Shown here: positions 16,760 through 26,086 of the stretch, piece by piece
How positions within the stretch are numbered: position 1 is the stretch's first letter
Layout: every line of letters starts with the position of its first letter
Source: Desulfobacteraceae bacterium
GTDB taxonomy: Bacteria > Desulfobacterota > Desulfobacteria > Desulfobacterales > ETH-SRB1
DNA length: 42,739 nt
Reading direction: 5' to 3'
Assembly: GCA_030593145.1 (NCBI GenBank)
Contig: JAUVHU010000011.1
Span: 1 to 42,739 of the forward strand
Translations under genes and position numbers: made by a program
The notes under the pieces: model-generated
The model's database searches: none
What the model saw: the letters and a program-made list of their open reading frames with translations, nothing else
Told to the model about the DNA's origin: nothing

Positions 16760-18897
16760 GGCTCATATCCGCGAACAAGAACCTCTCTTGGTTTTGCGCC
16801 ATCTGAAGGGCCTACAACTCCCTCTTTTTCCATTGTCTCAATAATGCGGGCAGCTCTGTTATATCCTATACGCAAATGACGCTGGATCATTGATATCGAT
16901 GCCTGACCTGTTTCAGTTATGAGTGCTATAGCATCGTCATACCTCTCGTCATATTCCTGCTCATCAGATGCAGTTTTTGTTTTCGCTACGGCTTCAGTAA
17001 CAGAACCGTTGTAATCCGGCGGTTTCTGCTTCTTCAAAAACTCTGTTATTTTAAGAATCTCTGTCTCTGATATATATGCCCCATGTATGCGCTGAAGTTT
17101 TGATGTGCCCGGCGGCATAAAAAGCATATCTCCGTTTCCTAACAAATTTTCCGCCCCGTTTGTATCAATTATAGTCCTTGAATCTGTTTTGGAAGAAACC
17201 TGAAAAGTTAAACGAGCTGGGAAATTAGCCTTTATTATACCGGTCAATACATCAACCGAGGGCCTCTGCGTGGCAAGTATCAAATGAATGCCTGCCGCCC
17301 TTGCCATCTGAGCCAGCCGTGTCAAAGCAACCTCTACATCCCTTGAAGCCACAATCATAAGATCCGCAAGCTCATCAATTATGATAACAATATAAGGCAG
17401 TTTTTTCTGTGGTTCACCTTCGCAGCTCCTGTTTTCCTTTTCTATTTTTCTGTTATACTGGGTGATGTTTCTTGAATTTTTTTCGGCAAGCATCTCGTAT
17501 CGCTTTTCCATTTCACTCACAGCCCAGAAAAGAGCATTGGTAGCCTTTTTTACATCCGTCACTACCGGAGTAATAAGGTGTGGAATTCCATTATAGCTTG
17601 AAAGCTCTATCCTTTTGGGATCAATCATTATAAGCTTTATCTCATCAGGATCCGATTTGTATAAAAAACTGCAAATCATGGTATTTAATCCCACACTCTT
17701 GCCGGTTCCTGTGGCACCCGCAATTAACAAATGGGGCATAGCGTCAAGATCTGCCACAACAGGATTCCCTATAATATCCTTACCAAGACAGATAGTTAGT
17801 TTGGACTTTGATTTTTCAAAAATACCGGAAATAACAATCTCCTTGAATTTTACAATCTCCCTTGTAGTATTCGGGATCTCAACTCCGATTGCGGCCTTTC
17901 CTGGAATAGGCGCAACAATCCTGATACTTGTTGCCCGAAGAGCAAGAGCAAGATCGTCTGTAAGGCCGACAATTTTGTTGATTTTCACTCCGGCCGCCGG
18001 CTCATATTCAAAGGTTGTAACAACAGGGCCAGGCGATATGGCAACAACATGCCCCCTTACACCAAAGTCTTCCAGTTTCTTTTCAAGAAGCTTTGATTGC
18101 ATTCGCAAATTTTCATCATCAGCCGAAGATGACCGGGGCTGAGGATTATCCAGCAAATTTACCGAAGGAAGTTGAAACCTTTTTCCATCGCTCATAAACT
18201 CAAACACTTCCTGCCTGGGAACCGGAACTGCCTTAACCGGCTTGGGTGTTAGCGCTTTAATTTTCACCTCTCGATCCTTTTTACCGGAACTCTCCTTTAT
18301 AACCTTCAAGCGCTTTTTTGCTTTTTCCCTTTTTTCCTTCCACTTGATAACCAATATTTTTACGCGATTTGCAAAAATAACGGTTGTCCTGTAAAAACTC
18401 TTTATAAAAGCTATAAGAGAAAAGCCGGTAGACATAATAAAAGCGACAATCCACACAATGACCAGTATAATGACACCACCTGATACATTGGCGTACTTTA
18501 CAAGAAATGATTTTAAAGGAATACCAATCATTCCTCCTGATGAAAATTTGCTCCCAAAAATTATATAATGATTTTGCTGGAAGGCGAGAAGGCTTCCTGT
18601 AGTTACAATCAGCAGAAAACCGCCCGCTATTGTTAAAATAATTACCTTGCCGGGATGGTTGCCAAAAAAATGTATGCTCGAAAAAAGCAATAAAACCGGA
18701 ATCCAGAAAGAGCCGAGTCCAAACAGCCCTATTAGAATACCGGACATATGTGCTCCAAACACACCGAACAAGTTGTGAATATTACTTACGGCTTTTGCAT
18801 TATTGATTGAAGGATCTGCGGGACTGTAAGACAGAAGACTCCCAAGTACGAAGATAACGAGAAAAAAAAGTAAAATGCCGATAATTTCCTTGCGCAT
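16756..18897 (-). CDS. ftsK: DNA translocase FtsK/SpoIIIE
   Basis: The 713-residue septal DNA pump resolves chromosome dimers and clears DNA from the closing septum. The N terminus has four membrane helices within residues 1-160, then a short basic linker. The motor has Walker A GATGTGKS, MIDPKRIELS and Walker B VIIIDELADLM. The C-terminal gamma domain is a winged helix (ISMIQRHLRIGYNRAARIIETMEKEGVVGP) that reads KOPS-type sites. The linker is short compared with E. coli FtsK. The TGA stop lies in the end of a palindromic element. The gene appears monocistronic. Confidence 0.96.
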   Translation of the reverse strand: MRKEIIGILLFFLVIFVLGSLLSYSPADPSINNAKAVSNIHNLFGVFGAHMSGILIGLFGLGSFWIPVLLLFSSIHFFGNHPGKVIILTIAGGFLLIVTTGSLLAFQQNHYIIFGSKFSSGGMIGIPLKSFLVKYANVSGGVIILVIVWIVAFIMSTGFSLIAFIKSFYRTTVIFANRVKILVIKWKEKREKAKKRLKVIKESSGKKDREVKIKALTPKPVKAVPVPRQEVFEFMSDGKRFQLPSVNLLDNPQPRSSSADDENLRMQSKLLEKKLEDFGVRGHVVAISPGPVVTTFEYEPAAGVKINKIVGLTDDLALALRATSIRIVAPIPGKAAIGVEIPNTTREIVKFKEIVISGIFEKSKSKLTICLGKDIIGNPVVADLDAMPHLLIAGATGTGKSVGLNTMICSFLYKSDPDEIKLIMIDPKRIELSSYNGIPHLITPVVTDVKKATNALFWAVSEMEKRYEMLAEKNSRNITQYNRKIEKENRSCEGEPQKKLPYIVIIIDELADLMIVASRDVEVALTRLAQMARAAGIHLILATQRPSVDVLTGIIKANFPARLTFQVSSKTDSRTIIDTNGAENLLGNGDMLFMPPGTSKLQRIHGAYISETEILKITEFLKKQKPPDYNGSVTEAVAKTKTASDEQEYDERYDDAIALITETGQASISMIQRHLRIGYNRAARIIETMEKEGVVGPSDGAKPREVLVRGYEP

Positions 18898-18917
18898 ATG
18901 TTTAAACCTAAAGTGAT

Positions 18918-19098
18918 CGGTTCAGGGTTCAAGGTTCAATGGTTATAATCTATTGACATCCATCACTTTATAACACAACACCAGAATTAACCTCTTTCAC
19001 CCATTGGGTGAAATATGCGTGTTATCCTTACTGAGGTATCATTTTTTTGATATCAAACAGTTATGGCTTTTCAACCGTAAACTGTGAACATTGAACCG
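18918..19098. repeat. degenerate inverted repeat with a perfect 19-base palindrome
   Basis: The left part is a run of GGTTCA-type direct repeats (CGGTTCAGGGTTCAAGGTTC, 18918-18937). The right part is an imperfect inverse ending CATTGAACCG (19089-19098). In the middle, TTTCACCCATTGGGTGAAA (18995-19013) is a perfect palindrome, which could be an operator for ftsK about 100 bases away or just part of the repeat. Confidence 0.5.
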
Positions 19099-19126
19099 CT
19101 TAACCTGTGTTAAAACAAACAAGTTA

Positions 19127-19277
19127 GTGTCCATCCACAAGTGGTAGATTTTGGTTCCTGGCAAGGCTCGAGCGTTTTTGCAACCGCAGGCATAGTGCGC
19201 CTATCCCGAGGATTGCAAAAAAGCGAGAACGCCGCCAGGGGCCGAAAGATGCCATTTGTGGATGGACACAAGTTATA
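19127..19277. mobile_element. 151-bp palindromic element with GTGTCCATCCACAA ends
   Basis: The ends GTTAGTGTCCATCCACAAG and the inverse of AACTTGTGTCCATCCACAAA bracket a long self-complementary core. The core's arms are CGAGCGTTTTTGCAA and TTGCAAAAAAGCGAGAACG around an inner hairpin with CCGCAGGCATA and CCTATCCCGAGGATT. It ends within a few bases of the RNase J stop codon. Confidence 0.75.
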
Positions 19278-20922
19278 TTTCAAGAATAAAGGGAAGTATA
19301 ACCGGATGCCGTTTAATAGTAAAATAAAAATACTCTCTTAAACCTTTCCGAATCATCGAACAAATTTTATCGATCTTGTCCGGAGTTTCAGGACTCACAT
19401 CTTCAACGATTTCTAAAATAACGCACTTTGCATCTTCCAGAAGATGACCTTTTTTCGTCTCAAACACAAAACCTCGAGAGACAATCTCAGGCCCATAAAC
19501 TATAATGCCTGTTTCTTTGTCAAAAGCCATATTAACCGCGACAACTCCATCCTCAGAGAGAATACGTCTCTCCTTAAGCACACTCCAACCAACATCCCCT
19601 ATACCTTTACCGTCGACAAGCACGCGGCCTGTCTTGACACTGTCTTTAACCCTCCCGCCCTTTTCATCAAATTCAATAATCTGACCGTCTTCAGCAATAA
19701 TAATCTTTTCTTTTGAGATGCCGACTTGCTCGGCCAGACGTGAATGAAGAATTAAATGCCGGAATTCTCCGTGAATCGGGATAAAATATTCAGGCTTTGT
19801 CAGGTTGATCATAAGCTTTAATTCTTCCTGAAACGCATGACCTGACACATGAATATCGGATATCTTTTCATAAATAACATCAGCCCCCTGCCTGTAAAAG
19901 CTGTTAATTATCTTTGCAATGGCCTTTTCGTTACCGGGGATAAATTTTGAGGAAAGCACAACCGTATCATTTTTCTTGATTTTTAAATACTTATGTCTGC
20001 CAGTAGCCATACGAGCCAAAGCCGACATTGGTTCCCCCTGGCTTCCGGTCGTAATTATTAATATATCGTCATCGGGAAAGTCATTTATTTGCTCAATATC
20101 AATTTCTATTTGTCCAGGAACATGTATGTATCCTAATTCTTTTGCGATCTTAACGTTTGTTCTTATGCTTCTTCCATCGAAAACGACTCTCTTCCCCCTG
20201 TCCACAGCAATAGCAACGATCTGCTGTATCCTGGTAATACTTGACGCAAAAAGAGCAACTATTATGCGTCCCTTGCTATCCTTTACAATTTTTGCCAGCG
20301 TTTCACCCACCTCCTGATCAGAAATGGTATAGCCCTCTCTTTCAACATTCGTTGAATCCGACAACAGGGCAAGTACTCCTTTTTCACCATACCATGCAAA
20401 CCTGTTTACGTCGGTCGTTACGCCATCAAGAGGAGTATGGCAAATTTTAAAATCACCGGTGTGAACAACAAGCCCAACGGGTGTTTTTATTGCAATACCA
20501 ACCCCGCCCACAATGCTGTGACATACATGTATAAACTCAAGCTCAAAAACTCCGATATTTATTTTTTCACCGGGCAGAACTTCATGCATTGAAACAGATT
20601 CAAGAAGTTTGTGCTCTTCGAGTTTATTACGAACAACTCCCAGGGTAAAAGGAGTTCCAAAAATCGGCGCTTTTATCTCCCTGAGCAGATAGGGCAGAGC
20701 TCCGATATGATCTTCATGGGCGTGGGTTAATACAATCCCCGCAACCTTGCGATTGTTTTGTCTTAAATAATCGAAGCTTGGAATTACTATGTCGATACCA
20801 AGCATATAGTCTTCGGGAAACATCAGGCCTGCGTCAACAATAAAAAGTGTATCTTCGTACTCAAAAAGCATCATATTCAGGCCGATTTCTCCAAGACCGC
20901 CTAATGGTATTATTCTTAACAT
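19273..20922 (-). CDS. rnj: ribonuclease J
   Basis: The 549-residue metallo-beta-lactamase/beta-CASP nuclease acts in mRNA decay and rRNA maturation with both endo- and 5'-exonuclease activity. The zinc motif is H67-A-H69-E-D71-H72, and the opening IIPLGGLGEIGLNMM is typical of the family. The beta-CASP part includes the GSQGEPMSALARMA segment and SGHAFQEELKLMINL, and a C-terminal domain follows. Length matches RNase J1/J2. The gene overlaps plsC by 7 bases, so the two form an operon. Its 3' end touches a palindromic element, which leaves the coding end intact. Confidence 0.94.
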   Translation of the reverse strand: MLRIIPLGGLGEIGLNMMLFEYEDTLFIVDAGLMFPEDYMLGIDIVIPSFDYLRQNNRKVAGIVLTHAHEDHIGALPYLLREIKAPIFGTPFTLGVVRNKLEEHKLLESVSMHEVLPGEKINIGVFELEFIHVCHSIVGGVGIAIKTPVGLVVHTGDFKICHTPLDGVTTDVNRFAWYGEKGVLALLSDSTNVEREGYTISDQEVGETLAKIVKDSKGRIIVALFASSITRIQQIVAIAVDRGKRVVFDGRSIRTNVKIAKELGYIHVPGQIEIDIEQINDFPDDDILIITTGSQGEPMSALARMATGRHKYLKIKKNDTVVLSSKFIPGNEKAIAKIINSFYRQGADVIYEKISDIHVSGHAFQEELKLMINLTKPEYFIPIHGEFRHLILHSRLAEQVGISKEKIIIAEDGQIIEFDEKGGRVKDSVKTGRVLVDGKGIGDVGWSVLKERRILSEDGVVAVNMAFDKETGIIVYGPEIVSRGFVFETKKGHLLEDAKCVILEIVEDVSPETPDKIDKICSMIRKGLREYFYFTIKRHPVILPFILEI

Positions 20923-21641
20923 AACGTCCTGTCCTTTCGCCCCTCTTCAAAAGATTCAGATATAACTTCTCTGACTTTATCCATTAGATCGTCCTTGGTT
21001 TTTCTGGTATAATTTATAGTTTTAATTGGGTCTTTAATCTCAACAATAATATTTCCGGGTTTAATAAGAACCCTGTTTTTCAACATTATTGGCCAGACCC
21101 CATGAATTATTACAGGAACAATGGGAACCCCCGCATCAACAGCGAGAATAAATCCTCCCTTTTTAAATTGCCTGATATTGCCGTCCAGACTGCGTGTGCC
21201 CTCTGGAAAAATTATAACCGAAACACCGCTTCGAATATTTCTCGCCGCATTTTTAAGACTTTTAAATGCGGATTTGCGATTGGAACGATCAATACTTATA
21301 TGGCCGGCTCTTCCAAGAGCATAACCAAAAACAGGTATCTTAAAAAGCTCTGCTTTTGCAAGCCAGCTGAATTGGACGGGGAGATGGGCCTGAAGAACAG
21401 GAATATCAAAAGCGCTCTGGTGGTTAGACATGTAAATATATGGAAGGGAAAGGTCAATATTGGAAAGACCTGTAACTATGACTTTTATTCGGCTGCCGAA
21501 AAGTATGCATCTCGCCCAAGTCTTAGCGACCTTATTAGGCATGACACAACCTTCTTTTATAAAAGAAACGATTATCGCCGCAATACTAAAATAGATCGTC
21601 ACAAGCACAACCCATATAATAATAAAAGGCGCTCGTATCAT
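20916..21641 (-). CDS. plsC: 1-acyl-glycerol-3-phosphate acyltransferase
   Basis: The 241-residue membrane-associated enzyme makes phosphatidic acid from lysophosphatidic acid. An N-terminal hydrophobic helix (about 5-28) precedes the NHX4D motif (SNHQSAFD), the IDRSN segment and the FPEGTRS motif, in the usual order and spacing. It is the first gene of an operon with RNase J. Substrate preference cannot be judged. Confidence 0.93.
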   Translation of the reverse strand: MIRAPFIIIWVVLVTIYFSIAAIIVSFIKEGCVMPNKVAKTWARCILFGSRIKVIVTGLSNIDLSLPYIYMSNHQSAFDIPVLQAHLPVQFSWLAKAELFKIPVFGYALGRAGHISIDRSNRKSAFKSLKNAARNIRSGVSVIIFPEGTRSLDGNIRQFKKGGFILAVDAGVPIVPVIIHGVWPIMLKNRVLIKPGNIIVEIKDPIKTINYTRKTKDDLMDKVREVISESFEEGRKDRTLC

Positions 21642-21700
21642 TTAATAACGTCCATTAACAATTCCAGGAGACCTTTGGAAAGATTTAATCTTAAAAACCA

Positions 21701-22033
21701 TCAGGTTTTGATTTCAAGTTTTTCAAATATTGAGTCAATCACATTGATTATCCAGTTTCGCTGCAATTCAGTTGCATAGCCTATGCAATTGCACCTGATA
21801 ATGTTTTTACTCCGCACGAGAAGTTCACAAGACATAACTTCCGGTTCAATATCAATGGCAAAATAGAATGGCTGGCATTCAATATGCTCTGCCTGAATAT
21901 CACTAAGCATCTCCTGATCAAGCAGTATCCAGTAAAGTCCATCCATACTTGAAGACTCAAAATTTTCATCTAAGTAAGCTCTGACCTTTTTGTAATCCGC
22001 AGGCCTTAATTCATCGATTATATATTGTTTCAT
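21701..22033 (-). CDS. conserved hypothetical protein
   Basis: The 110-residue soluble protein begins MKQYIIDELRPADYKKVRAY and has three cysteines in the second half (MSCELLV, IIRCNCIGYATE). An extra in-frame start at 22051 would add 6 residues. Neither start has a clear ribosome site. It resembles small proteins I associate with Desulfobacterota genomes but carries no named domain that I recognise. It lies 60 bases upstream of plsC on the same strand and may belong to that operon. Confidence 0.55.
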   Translation of the reverse strand: MKQYIIDELRPADYKKVRAYLDENFESSSMDGLYWILLDQEMLSDIQAEHIECQPFYFAIDIEPEVMSCELLVRSKNIIRCNCIGYATELQRNWIINVIDSIFEKLEIKT

Positions 22034-22080
22034 AATATTAATAATTATCACAGTTTAGCATGATACGCAAGATTAATATT

Positions 22081-22241
22081 ACCTGAGTTGAGTGATTTTT
22101 GGGAAAGAAATGTACTGAGATCTTGATGCATAAGGGTTTGCGAAAACCGCAGGCATACCCGTGGATATGTCGAGGATTTTCGCGAATTCTTGATGCGCAA
22201 GAGATCAGTGCAGATCGAGACAAAAATCGCTCAATTTAGGT
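22081..22241. mobile_element. 161-bp palindromic element (family C, CCTAAATTGAGCGATT ends), copy 1
   Basis: The ends ACCTGAGTTGAGTGATTTTT and its near-inverse AAAAATCGCTCAATTTAGGT enclose a hairpin core (GCGAAAACCGCAGGCATA ... GTCGAGGATTTTCGC) and the segment GCGCAAGAGATCAGTGCAGA. The ends and that segment recur at 30172. The remaining bases before smc (22242-22487) hold a run of degenerate TCAGG/CCTGA units and AT-rich sequence, without a gene. Confidence 0.75.
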
Positions 22242-22487
22242 ATTACAAAGGGCGGAAGTCAGGGGTTAGAGGTCAGAAGCCAGGAATCAGGAGCCGAATG
22301 ACTTCATAAAAATTCAAATACTTAATATTTTTTACTGCTCCCTGACACCTGATCCCCGATCCCTGTTTTTAAATTTATACCATATATTGTGTCCAAGCAA
22401 CTAAATTATACCGCAAATTGTGTTTTTCCTTTACAATTAGACCATTAATTGCTATAAATATAAGATATAGGATAGGAGATTTTTTAC

Positions 22488-25400
22488 ATGAAGATTAAAA
22501 AACTGGAACTTACCGGATTTAAATCGTTTTCTGAAAAAACCAACATTGAATTCCCTTCTGGTGTTTCCGCAATTGTAGGACCCAATGGCTGCGGCAAAAG
22601 CAATATAATTGATGCACTAAGATGGGTTATGGGAGAACAAAGCGTAAAGCAACTCCGCGGCAAATCCATGGAAGATGTAATATTTGCGGGCACAAACGGA
22701 AAACCTCCGTTGAACATGGCAGAGGTCTCCTTAATCCTTGCAAATGATAACGGCTCCGCTCCTGAAGAACTTAAAGACTTTACTGAAATCATGTTAACAA
22801 GACGCCTCTACCGGTCAGGTGAAAGCGCCTATTCAATTAATAAACAGCCATGCCGGCTTAAAGACATTCATAACATTTTTTTGGGAAGCGGCATGGGAGC
22901 AAAATCATATGCCTTAATTCAGCAGGGTAACATTGGAGCCATAACTGAAGCCGGACCTGAAGAAAGAAGGTTTCTCGTTGAAGAAGCCGCAGGAGTCACA
23001 CGGTATAAAAACCGTAAAAATGAGGCTTTGCGTAAAATACAGAATACAAATCAGAATATTCTACGCGTTGCGGACATAATTGCTGAAATAAAACGGCAGA
23101 TGGCCGGCCTCAAACGTCAGGCAAAAAAAGCGGAGATTTACAAAAAACATCAGCGCCATATAATGGAATTAGAGGTTCTCATTGCACTGAACTATTATGA
23201 TGACTACACGCGCCGAATCGAAGAAACAGATTCTCTGCTGCAAGATCTCAATGATTTAAACATTGAGCATACTTCCAAACTTAAAAAGCTCGATTCCGTT
23301 ATAGAAGAGATTAAATTCAATCGCTCGCAAAAAAACCAGGAAATTGCAGACAAAAAGTCGAGTATATTTGAAACACAACGTAATATCGACAGAATTGAAA
23401 ATGATCTGTCTCATCTCCGCAAAGATGTTGAACGGCTTTTTAAGGAAGCTGAAGAACTTGAAGGTACACATGAAAAACTTAAAGAAAAAAAACAGGATAT
23501 CACAGCCCAAACCGTTCAGATTGAAAATCAGAATATCATCATGGAAGATGAGATAAAAAACATCAGGTCATCTCTTGACCATGAGCAGACATCTTCACAA
23601 TATATCAGGAATAACTTATCAGAATTAAACCATAAGATAGATAAATATAAAACAGACCTTGTCGATATTATGGCGAGAGAAGCACAATATAAAAACTTCT
23701 ACCAAAACACCACGGACATTAAACAAAGTCTTAAAAACCGCCTTAAAAGAATAGATGAAGAGGATATAACAGCAAGCAAGCAAGTCGCAGAACTCCAGAA
23801 ACAGAAAACAAGAACCAAAACAAAACTTGATTCTTTATCAAAAGAAATCGACGAGTTCAGCAGACAAATCGATCTCATTCAGAAAAAGCTCGCCGAAAAA
23901 AACATAAAACTCGCCAAACAGGTTAAATTTGTTCAAACCATTGAATTTGAACGGAACAAGGTCAGGTCAAAACATACCACCTTGAAAAAAATGGAAGAGA
24001 ACTTCGAATGGTACAAAGACGGCGTTAAAGCCATAATGAAAGTTCAAAACCAGGCACAACCGGCAGACGGTTCTATGCTTTCAGCCAATGTCATTGGCCT
24101 TATAGCGGATATCGTCGAGCCGGAACCATCCTATGAAACAGCAGTGGAAGCTGCTCTGGGAGACTCGTTGCAGTATATTCTTGTAAAAGATCAAAAATCC
24201 GGTCTTGACTCAATAAACTATCTTCAAACAACCAACGCTGGACGCAGCGGTTTTATACCGGTTTCATCTGTGAAGGAAATCGAACACAGCCATGAAGAAA
24301 AAACCTGTATACACGAAAAGCTTATAGATCATATCTCCGTTAATGAGGAATTTGAAAAAACAATCGAAACTATTTTAGGCCATGTGGTTGTTGCCGCCGA
24401 TATTCAAGAAGCAATAAAAATATTCAACAATAATGGCTCATTTCAAACTATTGTTACAAAAAACGGCGATATCATATCTAATCAGGGGTTCATGATCGGT
24501 GGTGGCAAAGAAAATCTATCCGGCATTCTTGCAAAAAAACAGGAAGTGAAAGATCTGAATCGCCAGATCATAAAGCTGGACAATCAACTGGAATCCGGCC
24601 GTCAATATCAAAAAGAACTGGAATTTGATGTTCGAACAATTGAAAGAGACCTGCAAAAGCTGATTGAACATAACAATAATACTAAACAAAATGAAATTGA
24701 AACTGAAAAAGCCCTTTACAAAACAACCGAAGACCTTAAATATGCCAAACGTCATCTTGAAATTATACTTCTCGAGCGAACCCGGCTTTCAGGCGAAAAA
24801 AGCGAGGCTGATGACAAACTGTCCGAATACAAAGATGCGTTAGCTGAAACCAGCAGTATTATTAAAGCGGCGCGGGATAAGATTACTGAAACATCAAAAA
24901 AAATCGACCTGGTATCTTCTGAAATGGATGGTTTTAATCAAAAGATTGTTGATCTCAAGCTCGAACTGACAGCTTTAACCGCTAAACTGGAAAACAATAA
25001 TAATACTCTCAGGCGACTTGAAGAATTCAAGGACGACGTAATAGAGCGCATCAAGCAGCTTTCCCGTGAAGTTTCACAAAAAAAACAGCTGGAGTTGCTT
25101 TCAAAACAAAAAATTACAGAATATGAACAAACTCTTTCCAGTATATATGATGATATGAAACTCCTTGAGAAGACGGTTGAAAGCAATGAAGCCGATTATC
25201 ACGCCATTGATGCCCATCTGAAAAACAACAACAATATTGTATCCGATATGCAGAGCAAACGTGATGATGCACTTCGGAAAATTCAATTGCTTGAACTCGA
25301 ACAATCCCAGCAACGCTTAAAAAGAGACAACATTGAAACTCGTATTGAAGAACATTATCATAAATCTCTATCAGAATTAAGGCCGGAATTTAAGCAGTCT

Positions 25401-26078
25401 GTTGAAAATCAGAAAATGCCTGTAAATGAGATGGAAGATGAGCTGTTGGCATACAGAAAAAAAATCACCAATATCGGCGACATTAATATCGGCGCGATAA
25501 AAGAATATGAACAGCTCAAAACACGTTTTGATTTTCTTAATAAACAGTATGACGATCTCGTAACAGGATTGAATAACCTTCAAAGCTTAATAAGAAAAAT
25601 TAACAGAATTACCCAAAAACGGTTTATTGATACATTTAATCTGATTAATGAAAAACTTGACGAGGTGTTTCCCCGTCTCTTTCACGGAGGCTCAGCCAAA
25701 CTCATTCTTACTGAGCCTGACAAGCCCCTTGAAACAGGTGTCGAACTCATGATACATCCTCCCGGAAAAAAATTAACAAGAATAAGTCTTCTTTCCGGAG
25801 GAGAAAAAGCCCTGTCCGCAATCGCCCTTATTTTTTCTATTTATTTAATCCGGCCGGCCTCTTTCTGTTTAATGGACGAAATCGACGCTCCTCTTGACGA
25901 AGCAAATATCTTCCGTTTTAATGAGCTGCTTAAAATCATAGGTGAAAAATCTCAAATCGTCATGATAACACATAATAAAAGCAGTATGGAATTTGCTGAC
26001 ATGCTTTTCGGAGTTACCATGGAAAACCAGGGTGTTTCAAAGATCGTGTCTGTAGATTTTGTACAGCAGAAAGCTTAA
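22488..26078 (+). CDS. smc: chromosome segregation protein SMC
   Basis: The 1196-residue condensin ATPase has an N-terminal head with Walker A GPNGCGKSN (about 32-40) and a Q-loop region. Two long coiled coils (about 170-500 and 680-1010) flank a hinge (about 525-670, with GLIADIVEPEPSYETAVEAALGD as its hallmark). The C-terminal head carries the ABC signature LLSGGEKALSAIAL and Walker B FCLMDEIDAPLDEAN. Length is normal. TAGGAGA precedes the ATG. ftsY follows after 8 bases, a linkage common in bacteria. It works with ScpA/ScpB, which are not in the window. Confidence 0.97.
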   Translation: MKIKKLELTGFKSFSEKTNIEFPSGVSAIVGPNGCGKSNIIDALRWVMGEQSVKQLRGKSMEDVIFAGTNGKPPLNMAEVSLILANDNGSAPEELKDFTEIMLTRRLYRSGESAYSINKQPCRLKDIHNIFLGSGMGAKSYALIQQGNIGAITEAGPEERRFLVEEAAGVTRYKNRKNEALRKIQNTNQNILRVADIIAEIKRQMAGLKRQAKKAEIYKKHQRHIMELEVLIALNYYDDYTRRIEETDSLLQDLNDLNIEHTSKLKKLDSVIEEIKFNRSQKNQEIADKKSSIFETQRNIDRIENDLSHLRKDVERLFKEAEELEGTHEKLKEKKQDITAQTVQIENQNIIMEDEIKNIRSSLDHEQTSSQYIRNNLSELNHKIDKYKTDLVDIMAREAQYKNFYQNTTDIKQSLKNRLKRIDEEDITASKQVAELQKQKTRTKTKLDSLSKEIDEFSRQIDLIQKKLAEKNIKLAKQVKFVQTIEFERNKVRSKHTTLKKMEENFEWYKDGVKAIMKVQNQAQPADGSMLSANVIGLIADIVEPEPSYETAVEAALGDSLQYILVKDQKSGLDSINYLQTTNAGRSGFIPVSSVKEIEHSHEEKTCIHEKLIDHISVNEEFEKTIETILGHVVVAADIQEAIKIFNNNGSFQTIVTKNGDIISNQGFMIGGGKENLSGILAKKQEVKDLNRQIIKLDNQLESGRQYQKELEFDVRTIERDLQKLIEHNNNTKQNEIETEKALYKTTEDLKYAKRHLEIILLERTRLSGEKSEADDKLSEYKDALAETSSIIKAARDKITETSKKIDLVSSEMDGFNQKIVDLKLELTALTAKLENNNNTLRRLEEFKDDVIERIKQLSREVSQKKQLELLSKQKITEYEQTLSSIYDDMKLLEKTVESNEADYHAIDAHLKNNNNIVSDMQSKRDDALRKIQLLELEQSQQRLKRDNIETRIEEHYHKSLSELRPEFKQSVENQKMPVNEMEDELLAYRKKITNIGDINIGAIKEYEQLKTRFDFLNKQYDDLVTGLNNLQSLIRKINRITQKRFIDTFNLINEKLDEVFPRLFHGGSAKLILTEPDKPLETGVELMIHPPGKKLTRISLLSGGEKALSAIALIFSIYLIRPASFCLMDEIDAPLDEANIFRFNELLKIIGEKSQIVMITHNKSSMEFADMLFGVTMENQGVSKIVSVDFVQQKA

Positions 26079-26086
26079 GGTCTGTT

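Noticed and set aside
21102-21779. 225-codon open frame opposite plsC
   Set aside because: It is antisense to plsC, asparagine-rich and without motifs.
22242-22380. Runs of TCAGG/CCTGA-like units taken as a regulatory array for smc
   Set aside because: They are degenerate and similar scraps occur near 16605, so they look like dispersed low-complexity repeat rather than operators.
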